Below are positions 47,049 through 56,328 of a stretch of DNA of 64,000 bases, piece by piece. The translations under genes were made by a program, and so were the position numbers. Each line of letters begins with the position of its first letter. The first letter of the stretch is position 1. A model generated the notes under the pieces. The model searched no databases and had not been told where the DNA came from. It saw only the letters and a program-made list of their open reading frames with translations. Source of the DNA: Bacteroidales bacterium (lineage in GTDB: Bacteria > Bacteroidota > Bacteroidia > Bacteroidales > VadinHA17); NCBI GenBank assembly GCA_016715075.1, contig JADKBK010000014.1, positions 127,450 to 191,449 on the forward strand, in the 5' to 3' direction.

Positions 47049-48125
47049 ATGGAGAAAAGATTAATACTGGCAATAAATCCAGGATCCACATCCACTAAGT
47101 TTTCTCTTTTTGAAGAGACTAGGTTGATTTTCGAAAAAAACCTCAGGCACTCACCTGAAGATCTGTCACCCTACGGAAGGATAGCGGATCAGTTTAATTT
47201 CAGAAAAGATCTGATAATGAGTGAGCTTATCGAAAGAAAGATAGATCTGGCTGAAATTAAGATAGTTGTGGGAAGAGGAGGTCTTGTAAGTCCTATTGAA
47301 TCAGGCGTCTACAGGGTTAATCAGAAAATGAAGGATCACCTCAATGCCGAACTTTTCGGCTCTCATGCCTGTAATCTTGGAGCTCTTATTGCGGATGATA
47401 TTGTGTCAACATTGCCGGGAGCAGAAGCCTATATTGTTGATCCGGTGGTTGTTGATGAACTGCAACCAGTTGCAAGGATCAGCGGCCATCCTGAAATTGA
47501 GAGAAGGTCAATATTCCATGCACTTAATCAGAAGGCTGTAGCCAGGATTCATGCTGCCTCAGTCAACAGGCAATATGAAGAGCTGAACCTCGTAATAGCT
47601 CATATGGGCGGAGGATTAAGTGTAGGAGCACATAAAAGAGGAAGGGTAGTGGATGTAAATAATGCTCTGAATGGAGACGGTCCATTTTCTCCTGAACGTT
47701 CGGGAGGACTTCCAGCCGGTCAGCTTGTTGATCTCTGCTTCAGCGGCAGGTTTTCTCACTCTGAGATTAAGGCGATGATTACCGGGAAAGGTGGAATGAC
47801 TGCATATCTGGGCACAAACGATTATATTGACATCTGCGGACGTGCCGACAATGGGGAAGCTTCTGCAACTCTAATCAGGGACGCTTTCATTTACCAGGTC
47901 GGAAAGGAGATTGGGGCAATGGCAACAGCATTATACGGTTATGTTGATGCGATTATTCTGACAGGAGGCATCGCACATCACAGTAATACGGTGAAGAAAA
48001 TTAAATCTATGGTTGATTTCATCTCTGAAGTTATAATATATCCTGGTGAAGACGAGTTGAAAGCGCTGGCTTTTAACGGATTGCTTGCACTTGATGGGAA
48101 GGTGGAGATTAAGACATATAAGTGA
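47049..48125 (+). CDS. buk: Butyrate kinase
   Basis: ASKHA-fold kinase that makes ATP from butyryl or branched-chain acyl phosphate. The 358 residues match the family. ILAINPGSTSTKFSLFE is the N-terminal phosphate motif, followed by VGRGGLVSPIESGVYRVN, HAKAIADD-like GALIADDIV, VVDELQPVARISGHPEIERRSIFHALNQKAVAR, LVIAHMGGGLSVGAHKRGRVVDVNNALNGDGPFSPERSG, and ILTGGIAHHSNTV. Last gene of the pta-hbd-ackA-ptb-ptb-buk cluster. No clear terminator follows; the sequence after it is a 150-base gap before a convergent SDR gene. Confidence 0.95.
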   Translation: MEKRLILAINPGSTSTKFSLFEETRLIFEKNLRHSPEDLSPYGRIADQFNFRKDLIMSELIERKIDLAEIKIVVGRGGLVSPIESGVYRVNQKMKDHLNAELFGSHACNLGALIADDIVSTLPGAEAYIVDPVVVDELQPVARISGHPEIERRSIFHALNQKAVARIHAASVNRQYEELNLVIAHMGGGLSVGAHKRGRVVDVNNALNGDGPFSPERSGGLPAGQLVDLCFSGRFSHSEIKAMITGKGGMTAYLGTNDYIDICGRADNGEASATLIRDAFIYQVGKEIGAMATALYGYVDAIILTGGIAHHSNTVKKIKSMVDFISEVIIYPGEDELKALAFNGLLALDGKVEIKTYK

Positions 48126-48274
48126 GATTATGACCTGATCACCATAACTGGCCCTGACCCTCCAACCACCCGCAGGAGGGCTAAAACTCACTGATACTGC
48201 TGTCTGGATTATACTGTTATTTTACCCCCTGAAGGGTCATAGGGCAGTCAGGAGTGGTGAAATCTTTAGTTGTT

Positions 48275-48964
48275 TCAAGGATTACTTAAGGCAACGGGTA
48301 TAATCTTCCCATTCATAAACCTGTGGCAATTCAATGCGAAATATGAGATGAACGGCGCAATTTCACTCGCCAGAACAGGAGCTTTATACCCGGGGAAAGC
48401 TGCCTCCAGCATCTCCGTCTGTACAGCACCGAGGGCTATACAGTTGACACTTATACCGGAATCCCTGAACTCTACTGCCAGGCACTCTGAAAGGGTCGCA
48501 ATTGCAGCTTTTGAAGCACTGTAGTAGGCGAGACCACTGAATTTTACACTTCCCTGGAAGCCTCCCATGCTTGAAATATTAACTATATGGGATCCCTCAT
48601 TCATCAGAGGTTTTAGAATACGGATAACAGACGCAGGCCCGAAAAAATTTGTTTCCATCATTAACCTTGCCTCTTTATCTGATGTATTCATAAATTCTTC
48701 CGAAATGAGAGTTCCTGCCATATTAATCAGTATATCAACATTTTTAAAATGTTTCAGGATTTTATCTCTGTATGTGCCGGAAGGTTCATCCTGTACGGTA
48801 AGGTCACTCTCCACCGCAAATATATTTGGCGAAGTCTCTGAAAGAGAATCGAGCGCCTTTTTAGTTCTTCCTGTCACAATTATATGATTGTCAGGATCTT
48901 GTGAAAGATATAGCACGACCTCTTTTCCGATTCCGCGGCTTCCGCCATTGACAATAATATTCAT
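48275..48964 (-). CDS. Short-chain dehydrogenase/reductase family oxidoreductase
   Basis: A 229-residue classical SDR. The cofactor loop VNGGSRGIGKEVV is at about residues 5-17 (a TGxxxGIG variant), DLTVQDE at about 53-60 and NMAG at 81-84. The catalytic Ser lies in HIVNISSMGG and the Tyr/Lys in LAYYSASKAAIATL. VNCIALGAVQTEM closes the substrate pocket. The substrate is not predictable. It is convergent with buk and divergent from proC, in no obvious operon. Confidence 0.88.
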   Translation of the reverse strand: MNIIVNGGSRGIGKEVVLYLSQDPDNHIIVTGRTKKALDSLSETSPNIFAVESDLTVQDEPSGTYRDKILKHFKNVDILINMAGTLISEEFMNTSDKEARLMMETNFFGPASVIRILKPLMNEGSHIVNISSMGGFQGSVKFSGLAYYSASKAAIATLSECLAVEFRDSGISVNCIALGAVQTEMLEAAFPGYKAPVLASEIAPFISYFALNCHRFMNGKIIPVALSNP

Positions 48965-49279
48965 TGGATTGGATGTATTAATAGTTTGAACAGATGATTC
49001 TGAACATTAATCTCGTTTAAATATAACTATTTTCTGATAGGTGCAATTTAACATTTTGACATATTTCCAATGTGGTCTTTTTGGAATTCTGTTATGAACA
49101 TTTTAAAAGTGAATGATGTTTCAGATTATATTGCCGGATGAAAGCTGTTAACTGTAACATAATAATCATGTATAAATATTTGCCATTAGTCGTATATTTG
49201 CGGGTAATTTTATATAAACTGACTTTCTGAAAAGAATCTGTTCATATCCTAAAATGGAGATTTAATAAATAAAAGAACT
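48965..49279. other. Divergent gap between the SDR gene and proC
   Basis: About 315 AT-rich bases. The only supportable element is a TATATTTG box at 49193-49200 (plus strand). No hairpin, repeat or small gene stands out. Confidence 0.5.
49193..49200 (+). promoter_or_regulatory. -7 box TATATTTG ahead of proC
   Basis: Exact TAnnTTTG match 80 bases before the proC ATG. A TTG at 49180-49182 is too close to serve as a -33 element, so only the -7 part is supported. Confidence 0.4.
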
Positions 49280-50079
49280 ATGAAAAATGATAAGGTGTCG
49301 ATAATTGGCTGCGGGAATATTGGATTGTCTCTCTTCTGCAGGGCCTTCTGAAAGAAAACAATATTCCTCACGAAAATATAACAGTTACCAGGAGGAATAT
49401 ACAGGAACTGGCATATCTTAAGGCAGATGGGGTAAGGATCACCAGTGATAATGCAGCAGCCGTTAAAGAATCCAATCTTATAGTTATAGCAGTTAAACCA
49501 TATAATATTGTTGAAGTGCTTGAGGAGATTAAGGAATATCTTGATCCACAGAAGCATGTGCTTATCTCAGTAACCGCAGGTACAACATTAAGCCAGATCC
49601 AGGATGCAATTGGAATCTCCATGCCTGTTTTCAGGGCTATGCCCAATATTTCTGCAAGTGTTGGCAGGTCTGTATCATGTATTTGCCATAACAATGAAGG
49701 AAAAAAGGACATTGAATCGGTGACGTCACTTTTTGATAATTTAGGTACCACAATGACAATTGATGAGGAATTGATGCAGTCAGCAACAATTCTGGGTGCC
49801 TGCGGAATAGCATATGTGCTTCGTTTCATAAGGGCAATGATCCAGGGAGGAATACAGATCGGCTTCGATGCAAAAACTGCCAGTGCAATAGTAAACCAGA
49901 CTGTTAAAGGTGCAGCTGAATTATTAATTGAACGCAAGGAACATCCTGAATTTGAAATTGATAAAGTTACGACACCAAAGGGTTGTACTATTGTCGGGCT
50001 GAACGAAATGGAGCATAATGGTTTCAGCTCATCACTTATCAAGGGAATCGTTGCATCGTATGAAAAGATTGAAAAATAG
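49280..50079 (+). CDS. proC: Pyrroline-5-carboxylate reductase, frameshifted
   Basis: Reduces pyrroline-5-carboxylate to proline with NAD(P)H. Starting at the ATG at 49280 (MKNDKVSIIGCGNIGLSL), the Rossmann GxGNIG loop is visible, but the frame stops after about 23 residues. Adding one C near 49331-49334 gives IGLSLLQGLLKENNIPHENITVTRRN and continues into the intact remainder. The rest shows VIAVKPYNIVEVLEEI, ISVTAGTTLSQIQ, PVFRAMPNISASVGRSVSCIC and VTTPKGCTIVGLNEMEHNGF, the proC signature region. Repaired length is 266 residues, normal for the family. Confidence 0.88.
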
Positions 50080-50212
50080 TTCATCAGATTTCTCTTGTCA
50101 GCATTATAAAAAGATTGGATTTCCAAAATATTATTTGCGGGAATTATTCGTTTATTTGTATCACGGATAAAAAATAAAATTGGATTATATGTTTCCCATT
50201 TGCGCCATTATT

Positions 50213-50782
50213 ATGAACAGATTTTTTAAAAGGATTACCATTCTTACAACCTGTATTATATTTGGTTCATTATCAGTTATCTCTGCGCAGAATCCAAGAG
50301 ATGAAACGCCGCCTCTTCGTGAGAGATTATTTTATGGAGGAAGCTTTGGACTGCAATTCGGGACATATACCAATATAAATGTAACACCTATGGTAGGATT
50401 GTGGGTAAGACCGCGTATTGCAATTGCTGCAGGCCCCAATTTCACCTATTATAAGGATCCATATATTAAGACAACAATGTATGGAGGCAACGCTTATGTC
50501 CAATTTGTTCCTGTAAGGGATATCAATAATGCAATTCCCATTGGACTCCATATGGGTATCTTTCTCCATCTGGAAGATGAGTTGTTAAGCCTGGAATCTG
50601 CCGTATGGGACCCCCGGAATACCGGTAACAGATTCCTCGTTAACACTCTTTTGGGCGGATTTGGAATAAGTCAGCAACTCGGAATGAGATCATCTCTCAA
50701 CCTGATGTTTTTATGGACGTTAACAGATTCAGGATATTCACTTTACAACAATCCTGAAATAAGGGTAAGCTTCAGTTTCTGA
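50213..50782 (+). CDS. Outer-membrane-beta-barrel-like secreted protein
   Basis: A 189-residue exported protein. From the ATG at 50213, MNRFFKRITILTTCIIFGSLSVISAQ is a good signal peptide; the frame is open to an upstream ATG at 50180 that would add 11 residues. The mature part is built of short aromatic beta strands with glycine turns (FYGGSFGLQFGTYTNINVTPMVGLWV, AAGPNFTYYKDPY, GNAYVQFVPV, LGGFGISQQLGMRSSLNLMFLW) and ends in VSFSF, a terminal aromatic strand typical of outer-membrane barrels. The function is unknown. Confidence 0.75.
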   Translation: MNRFFKRITILTTCIIFGSLSVISAQNPRDETPPLRERLFYGGSFGLQFGTYTNINVTPMVGLWVRPRIAIAAGPNFTYYKDPYIKTTMYGGNAYVQFVPVRDINNAIPIGLHMGIFLHLEDELLSLESAVWDPRNTGNRFLVNTLLGGFGISQQLGMRSSLNLMFLWTLTDSGYSLYNNPEIRVSFSF

Positions 50783-50872
50783 CGTTTTTTATCTCATAAT
50801 CAATTATTATTCTGCCCTGAAAATCAGAATAAATTAATGCATATTACAATATTACCGGGTAGTAATTTAAAT

Positions 50873-50880
50873 TATATTTG
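50873..50880 (+). promoter_or_regulatory. -7 box TATATTTG of the SlyD-type gene
   Basis: Exact TAnnTTTG match 30 bases before the ATG at 50911. No TTG is present at the -33 distance. Confidence 0.5.
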
Positions 50881-50910
50881 TGGCGCTTTTAAAAACAAAA
50901 AAGATCTGAC

Positions 50911-51447
50911 ATGAAAATTGAAAAAAATAAAATGGTTTCGCTTATCTATGAACTGAGGGAGGGTGATGCTGAAGGAAGAGTACTTGAAACTCTCGATGAG
51001 AACAGACCACTTACATTCATATATGGAACAGGAAGACTGCTTCCTTTTTTTGAGTCAAATATCAGTGAGCTCAAGAACGGTGAAGATTTCAAATTCACTC
51101 TTAATGCCGAAGTGGCTTACGGAGAGAGAAGGGAAGATATGATTATTGATATACCTATTTCTGTCTTCGAAACCGACGGCAAGATCAATGAGGATATTTG
51201 CAGGGTTGGAAATGAGGTCCCAATGATGGACACCGAAGGCAATCCGCTCAACGGAATAATAAATGAGATTACTGATACATTTGTAAAGATGGATTTCAAT
51301 CATCCGATGGCAGGACTTGATCTTTTCTTTTCAGGCAAAATAGTAGAGGTAAGGGAAGCAAGTGAACATGAACTGGCAGGCACAGCACATTCCTGTTCAG
51401 GCTGCGGAAGCGAATCCAGCTCTGGTTGTGGCGGAAGCTGCGGATGA
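50911..51447 (+). CDS. SlyD-type FKBP peptidyl-prolyl cis-trans isomerase
   Basis: A cytoplasmic prolyl isomerase and metallochaperone of the SlyD type, 178 residues. The FKBP part is split by an IF (insert-in-flap) domain, as in SlyD: KMVSLIYELREGDAEGRVL, PLTFIYGTGRLLPFFESNI, AYGERREDMIIDIP, then the flap, then KMDFNHPMAGLDLFFSGKIVEVREAS, the conserved NHPLAG-type motif. The tail is cysteine-rich (CSGCGSESSSGCGGSCG) and suits nickel or zinc binding. A TATATTTG promoter box lies upstream; the deleted symporter gene follows. Confidence 0.92.
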   Translation: MKIEKNKMVSLIYELREGDAEGRVLETLDENRPLTFIYGTGRLLPFFESNISELKNGEDFKFTLNAEVAYGERREDMIIDIPISVFETDGKINEDICRVGNEVPMMDTEGNPLNGIINEITDTFVKMDFNHPMAGLDLFFSGKIVEVREASEHELAGTAHSCSGCGSESSSGCGGSCG

Positions 51448-51488
51448 TTTCACGCCGCTGACCACTCACTGGCAAATACTTAGTTTTA

Positions 51489-52582
51489 ATGAAAACAGCG
51501 GGAGGCTTTTTCCTATTTTTCTATGGACAATAATTAGTATTACCCTGGTAATGCTGGTTATTCAAGCCAACCGTATAATTGAAATTTCTCCAGTTATACT
51601 TCTGACTTTCAGGCTTATAAGTATTTCGCTGCTTGTTATTCATGCCTTTAGGAAGAGGTCTCTCACAACCTGGATTCTTGTATGTATGGTTGCTGGAGCC
51701 GAATTTGGTTACGATGTTCCTGAGGTCGCAAAAAAGCTGCAGGTACTGAGTGAGATTTTTCTGAGGCTGATTAAAACGATCATAGCTCCCCTGCTTTTTT
51801 CGACGCTTGTTGTGGGAATTGCAGGACATGCTGATATCAGGCAGATTGGAAGGATGGGATGGAAATCACTTCTCTATTTTGAGATTGTTTCCACGTGTGC
51901 TCTCTTTATCGGACTTCTGGCAATAAATATCAGTCATGCAGGTGTTGGGGTTGTTTTGCCTCCCAATCCGGATATTGCTCCGATAACGACTCTGAAGGAA
52001 CAGTCGACAACTGATTTTATTCTTCATATTTTTCCTGAGAATTTCGCCAGGGCAATCTATGAAGGCCAGATACTGCAGATGGTAATATTCAGCATTATCT
52101 TCGCTATCGCTGTGGCAATGGTGAAGGAGAAGTTCAGATCCCCGATGATACGGTTTTGTGAAAGTCTTGCTGAGACGATGTTCAAATTTACAAATATCGT
52201 CATGTATTTCGCTCCGGTGGCCGTTTTTGCTGCTATAGCATATACAGTAGGCCATATGGGATTCGATATCCTTTTTAATCTGTTTAAGCTGCTGGCTACT
52301 CTGTATGTTGCTTTGATTGTCTTCCTCGTATTTATCCTTTTTCCTGTTGCACTTATCTTTAAGATACCTGTCATTCCGTTTATTAAGGCAGTATCTGAAC
52401 CGGCTACAATAGCTTTTGCAACTTCAAACTCTGAATCCGCACTTCCGTCAGCTATGGAATCCATGGAGAAATTTGGTTGCACATCCGTTAACGTTATTGG
52501 AAATTGTCTGGCAACCTGTGTAATTGCACGCTCCGAGAAAGAGTTTGACATCCAGGCAGCCAGAAATTTCAAGGTGGAATAG
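51489..52582 (+). pseudogene. Dicarboxylate/amino acid:cation symporter with internal in-frame deletion
   Basis: DAACS-family (GltP/DctA-like) transporter. The ATG at 51489 with one base added in the G-run 51500-51502 gives a natural start MKTAGRLFPIFLWTIISI after the slyD gene. The uncorrected frame would start at 51362 and overlap slyD by 86 bases, which is improbable. Helices 1-6 look normal (LSEIFLRLIKTIIAPLLFSTLVVGIAGH, GRMGWKSLLYFEIV), as does hairpin 1 with TSNSESALPSAMESMEKFG. The next residues are CTSVNVIGNCLATCVIARSEKEFD, which is the last part of the family's TM8. About 85-95 residues, including TM7 with the NMDGT-type motif and hairpin 2, are missing without loss of frame. The result cannot bind or gate substrate, so I call it a pseudogene. 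Confidence 0.8.
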
Positions 52583-53544
52583 TCACCAATGGTTTTATTA
52601 ACCGGCTTTTTTCTCTCAAAACTTCATAGTCTGCCTGAAAGCAGCTGGAAATGATCGGATGTCCATTGCTTTAAAAAGCTCAAATAGTAGCTTTATAATA
52701 AATATTATCAGGCAGTTACATCGAAATATCAGCCATTTTAAACTCTCTGAGAATCGAATATTCAATGATTTCCCGGATATAGTGCAGTGATTTGAATTCT
52801 GAAGGGATAAAAAAGTATTTACCGGCTTTTCTCAATTGGGAAATTCAAAAATTCAGGAATATGTCCTGGTCCGGAATCAGAAGGCGGTCACGAATTATAG
52901 GAGAGTATTTTCATAAGTACTCAGGAAAGTCATATTATTAAATTCCGGAGTTTTAATCTCAACAATCAGGTAAAATTTAAAACTCTGTAAGAATTGAATA
53001 TTCTGAGATGAACAATGATTGGGCAGGGAATTTTCAATTCTGACAAAATTAGGAAATTCAATTCATTTTCTTAGTCGGTTACATGGCTATCTGAAGTTAC
53101 AAATGTACATACAATTTGACATTTACAAATGTAAACAATACGAATTACTCTTAAACATCACAGATGTAATGCATGGATTAGAAGATTAACTTCACAAATC
53201 TAAATTTAAATCAATCAATCTAAAAAATTTGTTATATATCTGTAAAAGAGATAAATAATAGATTTAACTGAAGCATTTGTACTGAATATTATGCAAAACG
53301 AGGCCATAATGCGCTGAAAATGATTAGATATGAAGCTTAAAATACTGTATACTAGTTAGTTAACAGCCTAAACATAAGCATTACTTCAGCTGGATTACAT
53401 TTGTAATCTTTTAATTATCAATACCATAGTGAACCGACTAATTTTTTAAAATTATACATTATTATACTGAGTTACAAATGTAATCGATAATAATTACACA
53501 TGGAATTTTAATTTAAATTACATTTGTAATATCATTTTTACATT
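52583..53544. other. 960-bp AT-rich non-coding region before the XRE regulator
   Basis: The longest gene-free stretch of the window. The left part holds an imperfect direct repeat (20 of 23 bases, AACTCTCTGAGAATC-type) at 52741-52763 and 52981-53003, exactly 240 bases apart. The right part (53097-53529) holds the cluster of TTACA-N2-TGTAA sites listed separately. No open frame of credible composition, tRNA or terminator is seen. Confidence 0.7.
53097..53529. promoter_or_regulatory. Array of TTACA-N2-TGTAA operator-like sites
   Basis: Four perfect inverted repeats TTACA-NN-TGTAA lie at 53123-53134, 53395-53406, 53472-53483 and 53518-53529. Near-matches with one mismatch lie at 53097-53108, 53158-53169 and 53494-53505. 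Each is a 12-bp site with two 5-bp half-sites, the size bound by dimeric helix-turn-helix repressors. The last perfect copy is only 15 bases before the ATG of the XRE regulator at 53545, where a bound dimer would block initiation. The simplest reading is autoregulation by that protein; this is inference from position. Confidence 0.65.
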
Positions 53545-53979
53545 ATGAAAGAACGTTTACTTGAGTTTCTAAAGTCTGAAAATAAGTCTTCGGCGCAGCT
53601 TGCAGAAGAAATCGGAGTTCAACCTTCAGGGATATCCCATATCCTGTCTGGAAGAAATAATCCAAGTCTTGATTTTGTGCTTAAAATGCTTGAGAAATAT
53701 CAGTTTCTTTCTACCGACTGGCTTCTGTTTGGAAAAGGAACAATGTATAAAGACCCTAAAATGCAGTCATTATTTGAATATGAGAACGTAAATGACAGGA
53801 AAAACAGCGCTGTGGAGGATAAAACCGGATCTGAATCGATACCGGTTGATGAGCTGCGGGCTGAAAAGGAAGTTTTAAATAGAGGCACAACGCCTTCATT
53901 GGCTGTGAAAAGGTCTGAGATTTCGCGTGTTATTATTTTTTATAGTGACAGCAGTTTTGATGAATATTCTCCAAAGTAG
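53545..53979 (+). CDS. XRE-family helix-turn-helix transcriptional regulator
   Basis: A 144-residue DNA-binding protein. The HTH lies at about residues 15-36 (SAQLAEEIGVQPSGISHILSGRNNPSLDFVLKML) with the recognition helix around PSGISHILSGR. A polar linker follows, then a C-terminal segment SEISRVIIFYSDSSFDEYSPK whose beta strand and acidic end I recall from many Bacteroidota XRE proteins. It is preceded by the TTACA-N2-TGTAA array and followed after 75 bases by pyrK. A role in the pyr genes cannot be excluded, but a separate -7 box before pyrK argues against one operon. Confidence 0.85.
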   Translation: MKERLLEFLKSENKSSAQLAEEIGVQPSGISHILSGRNNPSLDFVLKMLEKYQFLSTDWLLFGKGTMYKDPKMQSLFEYENVNDRKNSAVEDKTGSESIPVDELRAEKEVLNRGTTPSLAVKRSEISRVIIFYSDSSFDEYSPK

Positions 53980-54029
53980 CCCGGGTAGAATTATTACTTA
54001 TATTCGCTTAAAAAATTGCTCATAAAAGT

Positions 54030-54037
54030 TATCTTTG
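54030..54037 (+). promoter_or_regulatory. -7 box TATCTTTG of pyrK-pyrD
   Basis: Exact TAnnTTTG match, 17 bases before the pyrK ATG, leaving a leader of about 10 bases. The nearby TTG at 54016-54018 is too close for a -33 element. Confidence 0.5.
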
Positions 54038-54054
54038 TGTGAAAATTTCACCAG

Positions 54055-54822
54055 ATGGCAAAGCGCATTGATGATTTTAAAATAGTTGATAATAAGCGCC
54101 TTACAGAAGATTTATTCATACTGGAACTCGAAGGTAACGACAGTATCTCTGAATTTAAGCCGGGTCAGTTTGTTCAGGTAAGGGTGGATGAAAGTCCCGG
54201 AACATTTCTCAGACGGCCAATTTCCATTCATGATGTTGATTACAAGAGAAATACATTTAAGCTTCTGATTCAGACAGCTGGACAGGGAACGATAAAGTTA
54301 TCTGAACTGTCGGCCGGTGATTCCCTTAACCTGATATATCCTCTGGGGAACTCATTTTCCGACCCCGGGCAGGGTGAACGCATTCTGCTTGTCGGAGGGG
54401 GTGTAGGTATAGCTCCTTTATTATTCATGGGAAAGCACTTATTATCAATCGGATATAGGCCAGACTGGTTGCTGGGATTCAGAAGCAGGGAAAGAACGAT
54501 AGATCTTGAGGATTACAGGCAGATAGGAAATGTATTTCTTACAACCGAGGATGGGTCGGCAGGAGAGAAGGGATATGTAACAAACCATTCTGTCCTGGAG
54601 GAAAAGCGTTATGACAGGGTTTATTGCTGTGGTCCCGACCCAATGATGAAGGCAGTTGCCTCGTATTGCAGCAGGAAGGGCATAAATTGCGAGGTATCAC
54701 TTGAAAATCTCATGGCATGCGGAATTGGAATATGTCTTTGCTGTATCGTTACTACAGTTAAAGGGAATATATGTACATGTACTGACGGACCGGTTTTCAA
54801 TATAACTGAATTAAAATGGTGA
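54055..54822 (+). CDS. pyrK: Dihydroorotate dehydrogenase electron transfer subunit
   Basis: Iron-sulfur flavoprotein partner of PyrD type 1B that passes electrons from dihydroorotate to NAD+. The 255 residues contain the FAD motif FLRRPISIHDVD, the NAD loop LLVGGGVGIAPLLFMGKHL, and a C-terminal 2Fe-2S site with cysteines in MACGIGICLCCIVTTVKGNICTCTDGPVF. The gene overlaps pyrD by 7 bases, so translation is coupled. Confidence 0.95.
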   Translation: MAKRIDDFKIVDNKRLTEDLFILELEGNDSISEFKPGQFVQVRVDESPGTFLRRPISIHDVDYKRNTFKLLIQTAGQGTIKLSELSAGDSLNLIYPLGNSFSDPGQGERILLVGGGVGIAPLLFMGKHLLSIGYRPDWLLGFRSRERTIDLEDYRQIGNVFLTTEDGSAGEKGYVTNHSVLEEKRYDRVYCCGPDPMMKAVASYCSRKGINCEVSLENLMACGIGICLCCIVTTVKGNICTCTDGPVFNITELKW

Positions 54823-55733
54823 ATCTTGGTTTTTCAATCGGCAATCTGCATTTTAAAAACCCTGTGCTTACAGCTTCCGGCACCTGCGGATTCGGCCCTG
54901 AGCTTGATGATTTCATAGATATTTCCAGTTTGGGTGGGCTGGTGGTAAAAGGCACTACAATGGAACCCAGGGAGGGTAATCCTTATCCCAGAATGGCCGA
55001 AACACCTTCAGGCATGCTGAATGCCGTTGGACTGCAGAATAAAGGGATTGATAATTTCGAAAAGAATATCTACCCGGTCATTTCAAAGTATGATACAAAT
55101 ATTATTGTCAATGTAAACGGCAGTAATATTGAGGATTATGTTGCATTATCCGCCAGGCTTGACAGGCTTGATAAAATTGCTGCTATTGAACTTAATATTT
55201 CCTGCCCGAATGTCAAAAAGGGGGGAATGATTTTTGGTACTAATCTTGATTCTGCACGTGAAGTTACAAGAGCAGTTAGAGCTGCATATTCGAAAATATT
55301 GATTGTCAAGTTATCACCTAATGTGACCAATATAGTTGATTTTGCAAGGGTTGTTGAAGAGGAGGGTGCCGATTCGGTTTCCCTGATAAACACACTGCTG
55401 GGGATGTCAATCGACATTGCCGGGATGAAACCATCGCTTTCTACAATTACAGGAGGCTTATCAGGGCCTGCTATCAAACCTGTGGCGCTCAGGATGGTCT
55501 GGCAGGTTGCCAGGGCTGTTAAGATCCCTGTAATGGGAATGGGAGGGATAATGACCTGGTCTGATGCTGTTGAATTCTTTCTTGCCGGGGCAGCTGCTGT
55601 GCAGGTTGGTACAGCTACATTTATCGATCCTCAGGCTCCCGTCAAAATTCTGGAAGGCCTTGAGAACTATCTCTCTCAAAAGGGCTTCTCAGATATTAAG
55701 GATATAGTGGGGTATATCAACAGGAGAAAATAA
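54816..55733 (+). CDS. pyrD: Dihydroorotate dehydrogenase (NAD+ type, class 1B)
   Basis: FMN enzyme of UMP synthesis, 305 residues. ASGTCGFGPEL and VVKGTTMEPREGNPYPRMAE open the barrel, the catalytic cysteine is in LNISCPNVKKGGMIFG at about residues 125-140, and NTLLGMSIDI, GGLSGPAIKPVALRMVWQV and GMGGIMTWSDAVEFFLAGAAAVQVGTA are the FMN-binding signatures. Together with pyrK it forms the class 1B heterotetramer, which uses NAD+ and not quinone. Confidence 0.96.
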   Translation: MVNLGFSIGNLHFKNPVLTASGTCGFGPELDDFIDISSLGGLVVKGTTMEPREGNPYPRMAETPSGMLNAVGLQNKGIDNFEKNIYPVISKYDTNIIVNVNGSNIEDYVALSARLDRLDKIAAIELNISCPNVKKGGMIFGTNLDSAREVTRAVRAAYSKILIVKLSPNVTNIVDFARVVEEEGADSVSLINTLLGMSIDIAGMKPSLSTITGGLSGPAIKPVALRMVWQVARAVKIPVMGMGGIMTWSDAVEFFLAGAAAVQVGTATFIDPQAPVKILEGLENYLSQKGFSDIKDIVGYINRRK

Positions 55734-55800
55734 CAACTAACCTACTGTTACTATTTAAAAACATTTTTTTATAAACGTATCATAATATCCATTTTTACTA

Positions 55801-55808
55801 TAAATTTG
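55801..55808 (+). promoter_or_regulatory. -7 box TAAATTTG of the Lrp-family gene
   Basis: Exact TAnnTTTG match 50 bases before the ATG at 55859. No TTG at -33 distance. Confidence 0.4.
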
Positions 55809-55858
55809 TAAGAATTTTAAAACTTATTGTTTGATTTATTGAATAATTCATTGTTAAA

Positions 55859-56328
55859 ATGGCAGAAAACTTACTGATTGATGATCTGGATAAGAAGATA
55901 CTGGATATTATCACAAAGAATGCAAGGATTCCCTATCTTGAGGTTGCAAGGGAGTGTGGAGTTTCAGGAGCCGCAATACATCAAAGGGTTCAGAGACTTA
56001 TCAGGATCGGTGTTATAAGGGGATCTGAATTCAAGGTTGATCCGGTAATGGTTGGATTTAAGACATGTGCATATATCGGTATTTTTCTTGACCACCCTGG
56101 TCATTTCAGGGATGTGATCGAGAAATTCAAAGATATTCCTGAAATCATTGAATGTCATTACACTACAGGGAATTATTCGCTTTTTATAAAAGTATACACA
56201 CGCGATAATGAACATCTGCGGATGATCCTGACTGATACTATTCAGAATATTGAAGGGATTGTCAGGACAGAAACCCTCATATCGCTTGAGGAATCCATAA
56301 ACAGACAGATACCGGTTCTATCCAGGTA

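Noticed and set aside
51362..51488. Symporter gene starting at 51362 and overlapping slyD by 86 bases
   Set aside because: The overlapping part reads the SlyD cysteine-rich tail in another frame. A one-base correction gives a natural start at 51489.
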